Assembly: GCF_014529535.1 (NCBI RefSeq)
Contig: NW_023503374.1
Span: 8,115,685 to 8,179,684, forward strand
DNA: 64,000 bases
Direction: 5' to 3'
Source of the DNA: Bradysia coprophila
Taxonomy: Eukaryota; Arthropoda; Insecta; Diptera; Sciaridae
A model generated the notes under the pieces. The model made no database searches, was not told the origin of the DNA, and saw only the letters and a program-made list of their open reading frames with translations. The translations under genes were made by a program, and so were the position numbers. This document shows, one piece after another, positions 35,086 to 46,739 of this stretch. How positions within the stretch are numbered: position 1 is the stretch's first letter; every line of letters begins with the position of its first letter.

Positions 35086-37262
35086 TCAATCTCTATAGAG
35101 GAGGAGGAATTTAACAAAACCGTATACTTCATACATTTTTCCGTACACCGTGGGAGAGGGTCTGATAATCATACTTTTTTGCGCAAAATTTAACAAAAAT
35201 GTAACAAACGCAATTCCTAAATGAAACCTAGAGTGATGGTTAAGGCAGCTATGCTGCCTTCTCGCATTCAGTTGTAGGCATTGGGTGCAGCTAAAATATA
35301 CTAGTATTTCCTCATATTTCGCTTCGAATTGCGTGCCCGTCACATTGAGTGGCAATTGATCTTATTTTACAACGTGACGTTACGCACACATATTGCAATA
35401 TGTTTGTTAAACAATAATGGTGTGGTTATGGTCTTCTTACAAAAACAACAAACGTTTTTCGGCTCATGAGTTAGCACATCCTTAAGTTCCTGACGCCACT
35501 GTTGTAAATTAGAATCCAACAAATTGTAAATGCTTCGCTTATAATCCAACGGTACCTACATTTGGATTTTTCATGATGTTTACTTCAACGTCATTTAAGC
35601 ATTCGATTAAACGTATGAAAAGAGCTCTGATGCTTATTGGAGGTGGTTCATTTGACTGAATTTTGGAAGGAGCTCGTTTATCCTCAGACTGAAAAGCAAT
35701 AGATCCATTTGGCTGCATTTCGGTATAGGGAGCTCGGGTATCGTCAGACTGAAAAACCATTTTAATCAAAGTTAAGTTCACACACAATAATTGTAATCCT
35801 CATCACGGTTCACATAATTCGGTTTTGAGATAAATTTTTTTTCGCCAAAAAGCGGGAAAATGTAATTGAAATTCGTAAGTAAATCTTCAACTGAATTGTT
35901 TAGAGAGATTTTTTTCGTCATATAATTCTCTTACCATTATCAAATCCGTTTCGTCTTTTTGTCAGTTAACCTGTGTGACAAGTGGTATGTTATGCCTAAA
36001 AGGAACCCTAATATACTGAATCAAGATTCACATGTCACATGGTTTAAAGGTATCTTGCTTGTTTATTTGTGGTTGTGGTTGTGGCTCAGATGCGACGAAA
36101 GGTGGCAAGTTTAAATAAAGGTAATAATGAGCCTGTATAGCTGTCCTTGCAATACTGTGTGCTCTTACGTAATTACGTTATTTAAAAACAGATCAAACGC
36201 AAATAATAATCCGTAAGGTACAATGATGTTAAACCTATAAAAACACAAGTTCCTTTCTTAATTCAAGCCCACTTTCGTTTTTCTTAGCATGTAAAATTCT
36301 TTGCATTAGTCGTCATAACAATGAAAATCCTCGACCTCGTCTCGGATCAATAAAATTCACACGAAAACTGTTTTTTTTTATTTCTTGTTATGAATCTGAT
36401 TATCGTTCTACTTTCACGGTCCAGACGATGTGTTAATTATTCTATTCTATATGTTTTCCTTAAATCTTTCAAATCTTAGTGCGATTAATTTCGCTTGAGG
36501 AGTTTTACCCGGGTCCTACTGCGAAAATTATATTCACTTAAGAGAATTCGTAAAATTTTGAAACTAAGAGACCGATTTTCTACCTTACGGATGTGTTGGT
36601 CTTTCTATTCTTTCTGCTGTTCGAAATTGTTATTACTTGCAAAACACTCGCATTATATCGGTCTATTGAAAGAGCCGTATACGCAGCGCAATGTCAACGA
36701 GTTTCAACTTTTTTTTGCCACTTCACTTAAAGCTTCGACGTGTTCAATCAGCGAACAAAGTTATTACATTAGAAAAATTTATTACAAAATAAATTATCAA
36801 CAACAAAACAGTTTACAAAATATAAAACAAACTGCCAATTGACTGGCACTTAAAAACTAATGTTAAATTTCGTATACAATGTTTTTCTTTACATATTTAC
36901 ATCGCTTTTAACGAAAGTATTATTTCAACCGACTAATGACTGAAGAGCTTTAAATTCAAGGTTAGTGTCAGCTCCAGGTCTGCTTGTCTCTCCGATCCAC
37001 AAGCCCAGCAAAAATGGATCCACTGAAAATAACACGTTAGGGTTTGATTGTATGGGCGTGAATTTGTTTTAACCTATCATAGACGACAAAGTATGACATC
37101 TTTCAGTCTATTACTTCCATTAATATAAGTATTTTCAAAAGATTCAAAATCTTTTACTTCAATAGTTCAAAATCATGCAATCTAGACAGATGCCTTGATT
37201 ATAATGTCGGTAAGCAATGAACTAGCCGTCTATGAAAGGTTGCATTTACGATTCCCCAATAT
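35086..37262. other. Spacer without supported genes
   Basis: Short minus frames at 35086-35787 show no family motif and no joining splice sites. A partial copy of the TTTTCGTGTGAATTTTATTGA hairpin family lies at 36288-36370. Frame 36495-36842 is AT-driven. Confidence 0.4.
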
Positions 37263-39225
37263 TCATTCTTTTGAACAATGAACCAGCGTTTTACCTTCAA
37301 CAATCCAATGCATGCCAGCTTCGTTGGCTTCCACATAAACTTTGTAGAGATTTCCATCATTTGCTGGTACTCTATAATATCGATAGACGGTCAGCAGTGG
37401 TGCCTGGTTGTTTTTGCTTACATATCCAACTTCGGCATTTAATGTTTGAGTTCCCGGTGGAATTCGAAACGTAAAACTGAAAGGCGGTAACATTTTAGTA
37501 CTGGCACAGGGTAATAAAATTCGAAAATAAATGAGTAAAATGGTAATAGTATGGCTGGACATGGACAAGTATTTGAGCAAGCATATTAAGTTTCTTTTGA
37601 GGAAACTGTTTTTAAATATTTAATAAGAATCACATTCATCGGTAGTTCACTGGCAAAATTATGAAACCACACCAAAATGATAATTGTCGAAGAACCATGG
37701 TTATGCATATATGTTGGAGTAACGTAGTTATTCTCTTGGTATAGCAAAACCCACCATAAATACTAATTGTACGCTTCAAACGCTTCGTCAATCAATATTG
37801 ATATTTAAGAGACAGTTAAGATCCACTGCAGAAATTGATAAATTTATGCCAAGATCACGATCACATGTGTCCCATATTATTTTTTGCATTAATGACACAC
37901 AAAATGCAAAGTGAATAAAACAAACAAAAGACATGGTGTAACACACCGTTCATAGAAAGGTTAACTGAAGAAAAAACAAATTGTAATTTTGTTACTCATT
38001 ATTAAAATGGATTAACGCACATTTGAAGAATACACACACAAAAAATGATTAGCTTTTTTCGGATTGAATTTTATGTTTTTGTTGTATAATAAACGTCGTA
38101 CGGTTAAAAGCTCTTGCAACATATACAACACATCTTTCGAGTATATACAACGGCTTATGTGCTATTATTATGAAATCGGAAACGCGGCAATATGGACAAT
38201 TAATAAGCTCGCTTTCATAGGTCGTTGAATTATGTTGTGTACGCATGATAGATGCTTTTAAAACATTTACCACTGTGATCCGTCTAAGAAACACAAAATT
38301 TGCACTAATCAGTCCTAACTTAGAACTCATCTCCTAAGTGGATCGAGTCCACTGGAAGTCTTGCACCTAGGTCACCTAGGATATTCCGCTAATGTTGAGG
38401 AAGTAAATGAACGTAACTTGTCCCGCTCATATAATATTTTTGGAAGTTTACCTATAAACATAACGGTGGATACGCAAACTGACACTAGGCTGTTTCTCAA
38501 ATCCAGTTGGTTCTCTTGTCCTCGTAAATCCATTAGATACTTCGAACTAAAAAAATTCCAGTGCGTATAACGTCACTTTCTGTTGATAAAAAACCTTTAT
38601 TTTTATAACCTTTTAGTTTGTAACAAACTCTGTAGAATAAATTTTTGTTAGAGACATCCGATAGATTTCCGAGGGTAAGAGAACCAACTACATTTGAGAA
38701 ACAGCCTACTGACACACTTAAAGATTTTATCTTGAAAAGTTCAGATGACCAATGAGGCTAGTAAATCTGAGGATTATATAGTCCGGAAAATTCGGTCACA
38801 AAACCATTAACATTGCTTCAGAGAAGTTTCTGTTGATTGTAAGACGGGTATTCCCGTAGTTAATAATCTTGAAAATCATTTGACTAATTACTGTGATTCT
38901 GTAGAGGACTGTCATAACTTTATTTTCCAAGTATGTAGTAGAACACATTAACAGAAAGATTAAACTGTTTTTTTTTCGAATATGTAAATTTCCAACGGTC
39001 AGAAGTTTAAATTTCACAAAATTAACCATTTCAACGTTCGTAAACTTACTCTCGTGTCGGCACTGAAGGATTGGCCCGATTAAAGTTATATCGGAAATGT
39101 TGTAAACTCTGAGTGTTTAAGATTTTTTGCAGGTCGTTTGCGTTTGCATTTGTCGTTGCCGGGTCGGTAACCGCATCAGAAAATACAACAAAGACACTAA
39201 GCACATAAAACGATAAACGAAACAT
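37263..39225 (-). CDS. Small secreted protein, divergent cuticle-protein-like
   Basis: Two exons on the minus strand: 39225-39050 (start codon and signal peptide MFRLSFYVLSVFVVFSDAVT) and 37500-37263 (stop). Phase 2 at the donor (GA|GTAAGT) fits the acceptor at 37501; a second acceptor, 19 bp further into the exon, would also keep frame. About 137 residues. The C-terminal half reads VYRYYRVPANDGNLYKVYVEANEAGMHW, which resembles the Rebers-Riddiford chitin-binding consensus (PDG..Y.V.Y.ADENG), but degenerate. That suggests an extracellular matrix or cuticle role. The 1.55-kb intron has no other exon that I can fit. Gene model moderate, family assignment weak. Confidence 0.5.
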
Positions 39226-41980
39226 TTTTCACGAAAATGATTATTCGATTAGAAATGATGTTTAAGCAACGGCGATCCAAGAGATACTGGTGACTCGTAA
39301 TTGATGCATGAGAAATGTACCAAAATTAAATATTCAAGAGAAAAAGAAGAGCTCTTTTTAGAAAGGGCCCACATTGGCGGTTTTTTAACTTGTTGTTGCT
39401 TGAATTTCTGTGTTTACCGTGTCTACACGTTTCGTATCATCTTCAAAACGTTTGGTGAGCGCGCGGGTTGACTTTATAGAGTGATATAATGGGCTATACT
39501 ATAACACACATCATAATGTATTATAATGGAATTTAAATAATTTGCGTTCTCACCGACCAAAAATTAAATGTTTTGAAGATTGATGAATCTCTTTTTTTTT
39601 TTAATTATGTTGCTGGCGACATAACATTATGGTGATTATGAGAGTGCGTAATTTGGTGAACTAATTTTTATGTGTTTACTCAAGCTAAAGGATGTTGTAC
39701 GATCGGTTGCAAACGTTGTAAATTTGAATGTTCCAATGTTGCTTTACATTGGGCAATTGTAGTGACCTGGAGCGAATGAGGCATCTACACCATACAGATC
39801 GAAGATGTTTGTAGACTTGATGGTATTAAATGCCCAAAGATTTTCGAAATTACGTTAAAGTTTTTTTCTGTATTCTAATGGGAAATGCATTTTACCTCAT
39901 TGACCTCTCTGAATCTCTGATTAATATAAATATGTACCTACTGTTAGTAATTTTACAGTACATACAATAAGATTGAAACTGCGTTAATCCTAATTCAGCC
40001 AAAAAATAATCGCCCCTCGGTCCGAAAGCTTCTGTGCAAAGTTCTTTAGCCTATAAACAAGTAATAAACAAGTTATGCAACAAGTTGCGATAAGGGGTTG
40101 AGGCTGTTTTTTTACTAGATTTGAAGTTATTAACCGATAGAAGCGAGAAAAGCTTCATTAACACATAATCTGCCAAAAACCATAGAGTTATTCTCCAGAG
40201 GTGACATGGTGGCGCTGAAGCTAATCTGCAATTTATTCTGTTTATATATATATTTGATACTTATTATTTACTTCGAAGCGTTTTTCTATTGATAAGGTAA
40301 AAGAAAAGTAGACGATAAAAAATGACAGCCGTAGTGCCGTTCCAGATGCTGTTCCAGAAGTTGGTCCCTCAGAAAGACGGAAAAAATGTACACTTTGGCA
40401 CCAACTTTTTTTTCAAGACTTGCAGCCCAAAAGTACTGAGTTTATTTATATGCTGCAGAGAATCCGGACTCTCCGAATATTCACTATATTTTTAGTCATA
40501 ACTCTCGTGGATTTACTAGCACCAAGCGGTGCGTATACTCTACCTATAGGTCTTTCCAAGGCCGACATTTGTACAACATTACAACAATTTAAAATAATTT
40601 TTTCTTTAGTTATTGTCGAAAAACTGTTTCGGTACCCTCTGACATGTCTTCAGTTTTGAACGCTTTTCACAGAAAACAATTTTTTTTTAGAAAAGTGAAA
40701 GATATGAGTTTCCTAGAATTAAAAGACGAATCCAACGAGCTATCACTCATTAAAATCAAAAACCGCTTGTTCCCAAAGTTAAAAAAATCACCTGAAGATT
40801 TGGCGATATCACTCATAAGCAGATGGGCTTACTTGTTTCCGGTAAAATACCAAACCTTAGTACACGTAATAAACGCTCCGAATCAAATCTTAATTATAAA
40901 TCACTTAAAGATTCGTGTATAATCGGCAGTGTTAGCGAATCGCTAGAATTTCATTACATTTTGATGAGCCTGGTAAGAAAAAAAAATCGCTGCAAAACAA
41001 ATTGAGCTCATGCATAAGAGTGATTACATTACATGTTTTATTATGACACCGAATCGTACAGATAATTATATTATATTTGAAAATTTGTTTACACTTTATC
41101 CGTATCTATTGTTCAGTTGAGCAATCACACTTCACCATAAAGCGTCCAAAAACTCTTCATATTATTCGTCTAATTAACTTTTCTTTTGTGGACTAACGAC
41201 TGAGTAAATACAGAGAATCTTGATCTACAGCTCTGTTTATGGTCATTCTTGTGAAAAACAATTTATTTGCTCATGTCATGAGATGCGATGTGAATGTGTG
41301 ATCGTTGATCATGTACTAAGTTTTTTTTTCGTCTAAAACTTTCAAATTGGATAATCTAATTTGGATCACACATCTTCGAACAATTACCAAAAAAAAAATT
41401 GCTGTGATGCAATTGTAAAAATATGTTCGTTTCATGTCCATGTCCATCATTGAAGCATAATTATAAAATTTGAAACGATAATTTTTAATTAATTTTTTTG
41501 GTTTAGTAAAATGAGATCGAATTATGTGTCGGTACAGATCTTACTTTCGTGTGATCACGGAGACGTGAGGTTATTCACCCAATATTATCCTAATTTTTTG
41601 CACTTTTTTCTAAGTTATTGCAGAATGAATTTAACATAAACATTTTATAAGAAATAAGCAACAGAAAGCATTTTAAATGCGCATCTTTCAAGGTTGATAT
41701 ATTCATCTAAAAGAATGTAACTTTTTTGCGAAGAAAACACTTTTTTGCTACAAATTTAACAAATGAATTTTTCGTTTTTTGTTAAAATATCAAAGATTCA
41801 AAGCATGGACACGTCGTAAGCTAACTTTTTGGTCAAATCATAGCATAGCGCTATGGTCAAATGGGTAAATCACCAACACCATATAATTATTATACTTATT
41901 TGCAAGTCTGCCTTGGTCGGCGGTTTTTAGGCATTTTCACTTGAGATTTTTTTTTGCAAAACATCCGTTTTCGGCCCCTA
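39226..41980. other. Spacer; possible small secreted ORF only
   Basis: At 40450-40659 a 70-codon plus-strand frame begins with a signal-peptide-like stretch (MLQRIRTLRIFTIFLVITLV). A second frame at 40644-40922 follows, but no splice join is convincing. The remainder is AT-rich with no recognised feature. Confidence 0.35.
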
Positions 41981-42057
41981 TACATGAAATGGTATTTTTC
42001 GCAACAAGTGAAGAAAAGTAGGACTTTCCATTTCCTTTATTGCGAAAAACGTTGTAT

Positions 42058-42184
42058 ACAACTCGATGAAAATGCTTTTTTAGGCACACGATGTGTATTG
42101 TCACATTGGGTCTGCGGCCTCGAGTGACAATCTACCTACACATCTAGTCCATAAAAAAGCATTTATCACTCGGTTGTATAAATA
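42058..42184. mobile_element. Hairpin element with TCTGCGGCCTCGAG apex
   Basis: TATACAACTCGATGAAAATG and CTTTTTTAGGCACACGATGT pair with the inverse around ACATCTAGTCCATAAAAAAG and CATTTATCACTCGGTTGTAT. A shorter hairpin, TATTTTTCGCAA.. / ..TTGCGAAAAA, lies just left (41990-42055). Confidence 0.7.
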
Positions 42185-42189
42185 GCTAT

Positions 42190-42372
42190 TACATAACTAG
42201 GGACATAAAGATGAAAAGTAGAGTTTCCGTGTCAATTTTCCACAAACACATGAAAACGAGACTTTTCATTTTTATCCCGAGTTGTGTAATGGATGTTACA
42301 TGCTGAGAGCGTCGAAAGTAGTGCTTGAAACATGAAAAGTATGGTTTTCGACGCATGAAACATGTAAAAATA
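42190..42372. mobile_element. Hairpin MITE pair, ATTACATAACT / TTACATGCT family
   Basis: Same two-unit arrangement as at 23729-23937: first unit with ATGAAAAGTAGAGTTTCCGT and the inverse ACGAGACTTTTCATTTTTAT, second unit starting TTACATGCTGAGAGCGTCG and ending CATGTAAAA. The apex of unit 1 has lost the GAGGCGAAGCCGAGG motif. Confidence 0.7.
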
Positions 42373-42567
42373 TTATATTATGTGAAAAAAAAAAGTTTTT
42401 AAAACGGTGAAACCTTGTATTTCGAGCCGATGACGAGACTTGACTTTATGATATTGGTTAACAATTCATCTTGTATCTCTAGCCGCAGACGTGACTTGAC
42501 TTGATGATACTGGATAACAATTAATAGTTATTTAAATCACATGGGTCGAAAAACGATTTTTAAAGGT

Positions 42568-42674
42568 GTATGTGTGAGCTGAGAGGGTATTGTAACATGA
42601 AAATGCGAGTTCGTGAACAGAGGTTTACCGGGTTTACCGAATGTTACAATACCCTCGAGGCTCACACATACACC
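42568..42674. mobile_element. Hairpin element, GTATGTGTGAGCT arms
   Basis: TGTATGTGTGAGCTGAGAGG and GTATTGTAACAT pair with ATGTTACAATACCCTC and GAGGCTCACACATACA. Stem interrupted near the apex. Confidence 0.7.
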
Positions 42675-42699
42675 GAGAATTTTTAACAATAATTTTCGA

Positions 42700-43124
42700 T
42701 CCGAGTCATTTAATGGTATTCATCGAAAATCACGAAAAACACCAAAAATTAATTCCTTGGAGTCATGGAAAAGCTATTCTGTGGGACGTAACAATTAGGG
42801 ATACATTAGCGCCTTCATACATTAAGGAATCTAGCAAGAAAAGATGGTCAATTGCGGATAAGGCGGAAAGATTGAAAACATAATCATTACAAACATTTGA
42901 AAGAAAATTATTTGTTCACTCCGTTAGCTTTCGAAACTTTAGGTTGTATGGGGCCTGAAACTATGAAATTTGTTCAAAAATTGGGATCAATCATGAAGGC
43001 TGCTTCAGGAGAGCCACGTTCAACAGATTATTTATTACAGAAAATTTCAATTGCCATTCAAAACGCGGCATGCATTTTGGGAACATTAGGAGCTAATACA
43101 GTAGATGATTTTTATTTATTGTAA
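42700..43124 (+). pseudogene. Degenerate C-terminal fragment of a retroelement ORF
   Basis: Two frames separated by a stop and frameshift at 42881-42897. First: IPWSHGKAILWDVTIRDTLAPSYIKESS. Second: KENYLFTPLAFETLGCMGPE, SGEPRSTDYLLQKISIAIQN, ILGTLGANTVDDFYLL. The pattern WDVT..DTLA..Y, then P.A.ETLG..G, then G..R...YL.Q.IS.AIQ, is one I associate with the ORF end of non-LTR elements found across invertebrates, with an endonuclease-like fold. This is from memory and not tested. No RT core is present. Confidence 0.6.
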
Positions 43125-43477
43125 AATTTATTTTTTGAAAAGATCGTTTTTTTACTGGCTGCGCCACTGTGTAGCAGTCTTTTTTTTCGCTTGCCAAAAA
43201 TTATCAATTTAATTCGAAGCTAAGCACCAAACAAACACAAAATAAGTCGATCACTTCAGGAACACACACAAATATTGTAACAACCAAAGCACCATTAAGG
43301 CTTCTAATGGTATTATTGGTATCAAAATACTACTCTATTTGACGTGTAAAAACCTCTATTACCCTGCTAGGTGCTTTGCAACAACACGACAACGATTCTT
43401 GACAGCGTTCGTTTTTGAAGAGAGAGACGTCTCTCAATTTGTTATATCTACTACAATATGATCAATTTGTATCAGGG

Positions 43478-43705
43478 CCTACTTTTTAGAAACTTTTAGA
43501 GAAAATCGAGAAAATCAAGAAACTTTGAGAAATTCAAGAAACTTCGAGAAATTCAAGAAATTTCGAGAAATATTTCTTGAATTTCTCAAAGTTTCTTGAA
43601 TTTCTCGAATTAGAGAAATTTCAAGAAATTCAAGGAAATTCAAGAAATTCGAGAAACTTCGAGAAATTCAAGAAATTTTAAGAAACTAATTTCTCGAGTT
43701 TTCCA
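43478..43705. repeat. GAA/TTC simple-sequence array with heat-shock-element spacing
   Basis: Dense alternation of GAA and TTC, including TTCAAGAAACTTCGAGAA (43533-43550), four triplets at exact 5-bp phase. Part of it forms an inverted repeat centred at about 43575 (AGAAATTCAAGAAATTTCGA versus its complement). Lies about 400-600 bp upstream of the Siva start codon. Confidence 0.75.
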
Positions 43706-44101
43706 GTTGTTAACTCTAGGTGAACAATTTCCAATATTTAATCCCTGGAGATTACAAATTTTGACATTTTCTAAATATGCGAATTCGAATAAAAGTCGTG
43801 TTTTCGATCAAAGACGAATGTAAAATGATTTAGTGAAAAACTAAAGTGCTTCTCTAACAAAAATTCAAATTCAGAAAATTCAACGTTCTAGTCACTCTTG
43901 TACAATTCCAACATTTTTCATGCCGCTCATGCTGTTTCTTCTTCTTCTGAGTGTGTATCGTGTGTATGTGTGTGCCGATACATTCCATATTTATTTACAC
44001 AAAAATTGACATTTTAGCCAGCAAACAAATCTTTACTGAAATTGTGATCTCCTCTTTATAAAATAATTTTTGAAAAATCGAGACTAGGATATACAATTAA
44101 A

Positions 44102-44715
44102 ATGTCTACAATGCAGGCCAATCGAAAACGCAATCGATCCACCGATGTCGATTTTCACTGCCAATCAAAATACTTCGTAAATCAACGTATGGTGGATTCA
44201 TTAGACCAAAAATACATGAAAACTATTTTCGGTAAGAAAATATACTTTGGCGCCCTTGCCAGAAAAAAGTAGCCATACTCTTCATCTAATCGTTTTGTTT
44301 TGTGTAGACAAAACGATGGGCTTGCTTTTCAATGGGGCCAAAAACATGTCTAACAACAACCAACTGCTTGAGTCCAAAAACGATAAATTCAGGACGATAC
44401 GGTTGGATGGTGAAGGCAATGTAAACTTTGTGGATGGTAGTGCTGAAAGCAGCGTAAAAACTGGATGTACAAGCTGCAACAAAATGTCAACTATTCAATC
44501 TGAGTGCTCGAACTGTAACCTAAATCTGTGTGAATACTGCGGAGTCAGTTGTGCTAGTTGTCTCGAGGCACACATCTGTAAGCAGTGTGTGCAACTATTG
44601 TAAGTCTTTTCAAATCAAAGATTTATTGAAATTGTATTCACGGCTCTGCACACGTTTCAGTGAGAACAATGCCAACAGTCTGCCGTGCTGCAGAACTTGT
44701 AAAATGTTTACGTAA
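44102..44715 (+). CDS. Siva: Siva, apoptosis regulatory zinc-binding protein
   Basis: Cys-rich intracellular protein; the mammalian homologue links TNF-receptor-family signalling to cell death. Exons 44102-44231, 44308-44599, 44661-44715, phases 1 and 2 respectively; 158 residues, against 175 for human SIVA1. The N-terminal part has RMVDSLDQKYMKTIFDKTM and GLLFNGAKNM, a helix-like region seen in Siva proteins. The C-terminal half is a double zinc-binding box: CTSCNKMST, ECSNCNLNLCEYCGVSCASC, HICKQCVQL, ending CCRTCKMFT, which matches the C-x-x-C-x-M-F end of Siva. The start codon opens a frame clean to the first donor. A decayed piece of exon 1 lies at 53178-53262. Confidence 0.9.
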
Positions 44716-45152
44716 TTTATGTTGAGATCAGCTGGCGATATACTTATACTATGGGATTCACGGTGAACTGTTTTTTTCTTGGTTCGAGCAATATTTAGCG
44801 GATTTACATTTAATTTATTGATGACAAATTTCATTACCTTTTTTTTGGAATTATACAAAGCCGATTCGGCAGAGAAATGTTTTTAATTTTTTTTTAAATT
44901 CAGCTCGGTGTTCTTAAGGTTCATGTTTGCAATTCGTCCTTATTAAATTGAAGTAAAATACGTTTTGCAGCATGCAGATTCAGCGTGTACGATGCTCATT
45001 CAGTCTACTGATAATTTTATTATACTGGCGATGGTATGGTGGCATTCTTATTTGTTTATATGAAAGGTCAGTCTACATCGACCGATTAACTTCAATATTC
45101 ATCAAAACTCCGAAATTTATTTATTATCCATATGTCACTGTTCACAACAATC
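44716..45152. other. Spacer between convergent Siva and sulfotransferase genes
   Basis: The two genes are transcribed toward each other with 437 bp between stop codons. It must hold both 3' ends; AT-rich, nothing else recognised. Confidence 0.5.
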
Positions 45153-46165
45153 TCATGGCAAAATATCAGTTGCATTCAATTCGTTATATTTCTTAGTCCA
45201 TTTGTCGAACTTGTCAATCAGTTCCACCGACATTTCCTCCAAGTAGGAGCCAACTTTCCCTTTCCTCATGAAACTGAAAATCCTCAAATTATTTCATTTT
45301 AATTCTAAAAACGTATTTCCGAACGTAATTACCTATGACCACCAGCACCTTCCTCGCTAAAATCAGCGCTGAAATTCTTTTTCATTTCGTCGAACGATAA
45401 ATGTTTCACCAATTGCTTCAGCTGTTCTTCCGGGTAAGATTTTCCCAAGAATGCAGCTGTTTTCTTCAAAACGGCCATCAAATCACTTTTCATTTCTTCG
45501 TATGTCAAAAACAGAATATTCTCCTCGTTCCTCAAGTACCAGAAGTCCTTAACATGTCCATGATATGGCGATAAAAAAACTTTGTCATCCAGAAACGCGT
45601 TCAAGAACTGTTCCATGCTCCCCTCGTACCCCTGCATATACACATAGTGATGATAGTACGAAATGGCCAAGTCCTTAACACCGCGAGCTGTGTAGATGAT
45701 TTTCGGTTTGACTGTCCAAAGTTGCTTTGGAAGTAGTCCAGCTGGTAGATGAGTCTTAATATGTCTTGGACCGGCAGTATCGTCATCCGGTTCGTCCAAA
45801 TAGTTGAAATCCATGTCCTCAAATATGATATCAAATTCCACGTACGAATATCGTTCGAATGCTGTCGTTCCTTTTGCTTGGTCAAAATTCAAGTTGTTGT
45901 TCAGCATCCAAATCATTTCTTGGCACCAGGTTGATCCACTTTTCGGAAATGTTATGCTCCATATGTCACTTGGATACACTTTAAAATTCTCGATTTGTTC
46001 CATGTACTTTTGACTCTTTACCGGTAGAAAACATGGTTCAAATTTCCATTGTGATCCCAATGGCGTTTGAGGATTCGGTTTAGGATATGCGTAGATGAAT
46101 TTATCAACTGTTCGATACTTTAAAGTGTCCGTTTTTCCATTGTAACTTTCGCAAACTATCGGCAT
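45153..46165 (-). CDS. Cytosolic sulfotransferase (SULT family)
   Basis: Transfers sulfonate from PAPS to small hydroxyl or amine compounds. Two exons: 46165-45333 and 45273-45153, joined at phase 2 (59-bp intron); 317 residues, normal for the family. The 5'-phosphosulfate loop is FPKSGSTW (residues 73-80). The catalytic His is in HIKTHLP (about residue 139). The 3'-phosphate motif is YTARGVKDLAISYYHHY (Arg161, Ser169). The PAPS-binding segment RKGKVGSY follows the exon junction (GAGGHRSFMRKGKVGSY), so the second exon is needed for activity. No signal peptide or TM, so cytosolic. The substrate cannot be predicted. All key residues are present, so it is likely functional. Confidence 0.96.
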
Positions 46166-46596
46166 TGTGAAAATACTTGCTTCTGCTTATTTGGAAAGAA
46201 GTTCACGAACTAATGGAGGTGGTGTTTGATCCAGTTAAATCACACAAAAATAGATAAGATAAACAGCTGTTGACGTTTATACAAACTTTAATTTCGTCAT
46301 GTTACGTCGTTGATTATGGTCATAGCACTGCTCCTAGCATTAACAATGACTTAACAAGCGTCAAATTTAGAGGCTTCAGCAATAAAAGCTACCGCTAGAT
46401 GGGTTGTATCGTATGTTTAAATTTGTCTGCTTGTTTTTACATTGCAAACTTGCAACAGCTACACTCTACTTCACCAATGGTGATTAATTTTATGTATTAG
46501 TGCGATGTGCGAGCGAGATAAATAGTTTCGTCCCGCTCGCAACAATGTTATTTCTTTTATCATATACGCGGTGTGATTCCCCGAAAAAATTATTCA
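46166..46596. other. Sulfotransferase upstream region
   Basis: 431 bp between the sulfotransferase start codon and the left end of the GAGACC element. It should contain the promoter and 5' UTR; no distinct element recognised. Confidence 0.4.
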
Positions 46597-46739
46597 CCTA
46601 CCCCAGTGAAAATGTCGGTCTCACGAGACCATGAAATACGTATTCTCAACGGTCTAATTCCAGTCTAAAAATTGCTGGAATTCTCAATTAGGTCTCAAAA
46701 TATTTTTGTTTTTGCTAAAATCATTTCGGATGAACAAAT

